A stretch of 64,000 nucleotides of DNA from an uncultured Thermoguttaceae bacterium (lineage in GTDB: Bacteria > Planctomycetota > Planctomycetia > Pirellulales > Thermoguttaceae): contig CALIRO010000020.1 in NCBI GenBank assembly GCA_938042245.1, positions 21,906 to 85,905 of the forward strand, written 5' to 3'. This document shows positions 63,017 to 64,000 of this stretch, one piece after another (within the stretch, counting starts at the first letter, position 1; the number at the start of each line of letters is the position of its first letter). The translations under genes were made by a program, and so were the position numbers. Below the pieces are notes generated by a model. That model did no database searches, had not been told where the DNA came from, and saw only the letters and a program-made list of their open reading frames with translations.

Positions 63017-64000
63017 ATGGATCCGGTTGTTCTTCAGGGTGTTCCTCAGGTACTGGAAACCCAGTATGAGTTAAAGCTGGTCCGCTACGTTGGCGGCGGT
63101 ACGTTTGGCAATGTCTGGGAAGCTCGCACTGCAGCAGGCGTGCCCTGTGCCCTGAAAGTCTCCCGGCAGACCTTGGATAGCCAAGATCCCGCCGTCCAAA
63201 AAGAGTTGCAAAATCTCCAGTTGCTAAAAAACATCGTGGGACATCCCAATGTAGTTACCTTGATGGACGTGTGGATAATTCCTCCCGGGGTAGGTTATCT
63301 TGTTACCCGCTGGGAGCTGGCCCCCGACGAAAAGGCCCGCTCGTTGGCAGACCTTTTGAAACACTCTCAGGCCCAGGGTCAGCAGGGCATCCCGTGGCAG
63401 AAGCTATTGCGCTATATCTACGATGCGGCCCAGGGGATCGATTTTCTCAACGAGCAGGGCATTGTGCATCGGGACATTAAGCCGGCCAATTTGCTTTTGT
63501 TTTACGACCGGGTGAAGGTGGGCGATCTGGGGCTAGCGAAGTTTGTCGGCGCTTCGACCGGTTCGCACACTGGGGCAGGCACGCTGGGTTACCTGCCGCC
63601 GGAGGCGTACCAGGGCAAGCTTTCTCCGAGCGTGGACCTCTACAGTTTGGCGGCCACGTATGTGAAGCTTCGCACCGGCCAGGAGCCGTTCGGCACAAAC
63701 CCGGTGGAGATCGTGGAACGCCAAAGGGCTTGCCAGCCGGTCCTAGATGGCATGAGCGAGGCGGAGGCGGCCCTGGTGCTCGAGGCCCTTCAGCCGGACC
63801 CGGCCCGCCGACCCCAGCAAGGCGCAAGTGCCTGGGTCCGATCGGTCTATCGAGCTTTCCAGGCACCCACGACTCCTGCAAAAACAAAAGCCGCATCTAC
63901 GGCTATTCCATCGTCGCCCTCCCAGAATAGGCAATCCTCCAGTCTCCCGGCAGAAAACATAGCTCCCCCTATCCTGCATGAAGGAGAGCTTCGCACCTTC
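63017..64000 (+). CDS. Ser/Thr protein kinase, C-terminus cut by window edge
   Basis: The frame runs open to the right edge (328 codons). ATG at 63017 follows TTAGGAGGTGGGG. The kinase domain covers about residues 18-270: Gly-loop GGGTFGNVWEA (26-36), Lys47 (CALKVSR), Glu63 of the C-helix (VQKELQNLQLLKNIVGHPNV), catalytic IVHRDIKPANLLLF (Asp153, Asn158), DLG in place of DFG (170-172), GTLGYLPPEAY as activation-loop end, and VDLYSLAATYVKLRTGQEPF. All catalytic residues are present. A Pro/Ser/Thr-rich segment follows the kinase domain, and a further domain may lie beyond the window. Related kinases sense signals and phosphorylate proteins, but the target here is unknown. Confidence 0.92.
   Translation, partial: MDPVVLQGVPQVLETQYELKLVRYVGGGTFGNVWEARTAAGVPCALKVSRQTLDSQDPAVQKELQNLQLLKNIVGHPNVVTLMDVWIIPPGVGYLVTRWELAPDEKARSLADLLKHSQAQGQQGIPWQKLLRYIYDAAQGIDFLNEQGIVHRDIKPANLLLFYDRVKVGDLGLAKFVGASTGSHTGAGTLGYLPPEAYQGKLSPSVDLYSLAATYVKLRTGQEPFGTNPVEIVERQRACQPVLDGMSEAEAALVLEALQPDPARRPQQGASAWVRSVYRAFQAPTTPAKTKAASTAIPSSPSQNRQSSSLPAENIAPPILHEGELRTF

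Overview
The window looks like chromosomal DNA of a planctomycete (Planctomycetota, probably Pirellulales or a relative). The evidence is the company of genes rather than any single marker: very large secreted proteins combining DUF1559-like, DUF3352-like and STN-like modules, a wealth of secreted carbohydrate-active proteins, a Ser/Thr kinase, and an almost complete bacterial ribosomal-protein superoperon whose products carry lineage-type extensions. No tRNA, rRNA, CRISPR array, phage or transposase gene was recognised.

Layout. 1-11.8 kb: a TPR protein cut by the left edge, a small coiled-coil secreted protein, a beta-helix protein, a 1330-residue DUF1559/STN protein and a glycoside-hydrolase-like gene interrupted by an in-frame TAG. 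11.9-16.2 kb (minus strand): ffh-rpsP-trmD-rplS-yraN, a compact relative of the usual SRP/tRNA-methylation operon without rimM or rnhB. 16.6-19.7 kb: an alpha-glucan phosphorylase and a carboxypeptidase-regulatory-like protein. 20.1-39.6 kb (plus strand): the S10-spc-alpha superoperon, rpsJ-rplC-rplD-rplW-rplB-rpsS-rplV-rpsC-rplP-rpmC-rpsQ-rplN-rplX-rplE-rpsN-rpsH-rplF-rplR-rpsE-rplO-secY-adk-map-rpmJ-rpsM-rpsK-rpsD-rpoA-rplQ. 39.6-51.6 kb (minus): DUF3352-like protein, two large secreted hydrolase-like proteins, a ThuA-like protein, lnt and an ABC-2 permease. 52.1-58.7 kb (plus): a coiled-coil protein, an AsmA-like protein and a metallo-beta-lactamase-fold hydrolase. 58.8-62.8 kb (minus): a BNR sialidase-like protein, a frameshifted nucleotidyltransferase with its small partner, and a GlcD-like FAD oxidase. 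63.0 kb to the right edge: a Ser/Thr protein kinase, cut.

The most unusual feature is a family of roughly 155-195 bp non-coding elements with imperfect terminal inverted repeats close to GTAACANTTCAGCCGAAT. I see three good copies and one variant copy, plus two probable relics. Three of the four lie in spacers inside the ribosomal superoperon (rplD-rplW, adk-map, rpoA-rplQ), and a different inverted-repeat block lies between rpsJ and rplC. The operon therefore has unusually wide spacers that seem to have been colonised by small palindromic elements without losing gene order.

Other points of interest are a long charged insertion in L4 and another in L17, low-complexity tails on S17, L18, L17 and L29, a long rpsC/rplP overlap, no rpmD or infA at their usual places, and two recently broken genes (a TAG nonsense codon and a one-base frameshift). 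Start codons were moved inward from the longest open frame where a Shine-Dalgarno-like sequence and family N-termini argued for it; these cases are stated in the entries.
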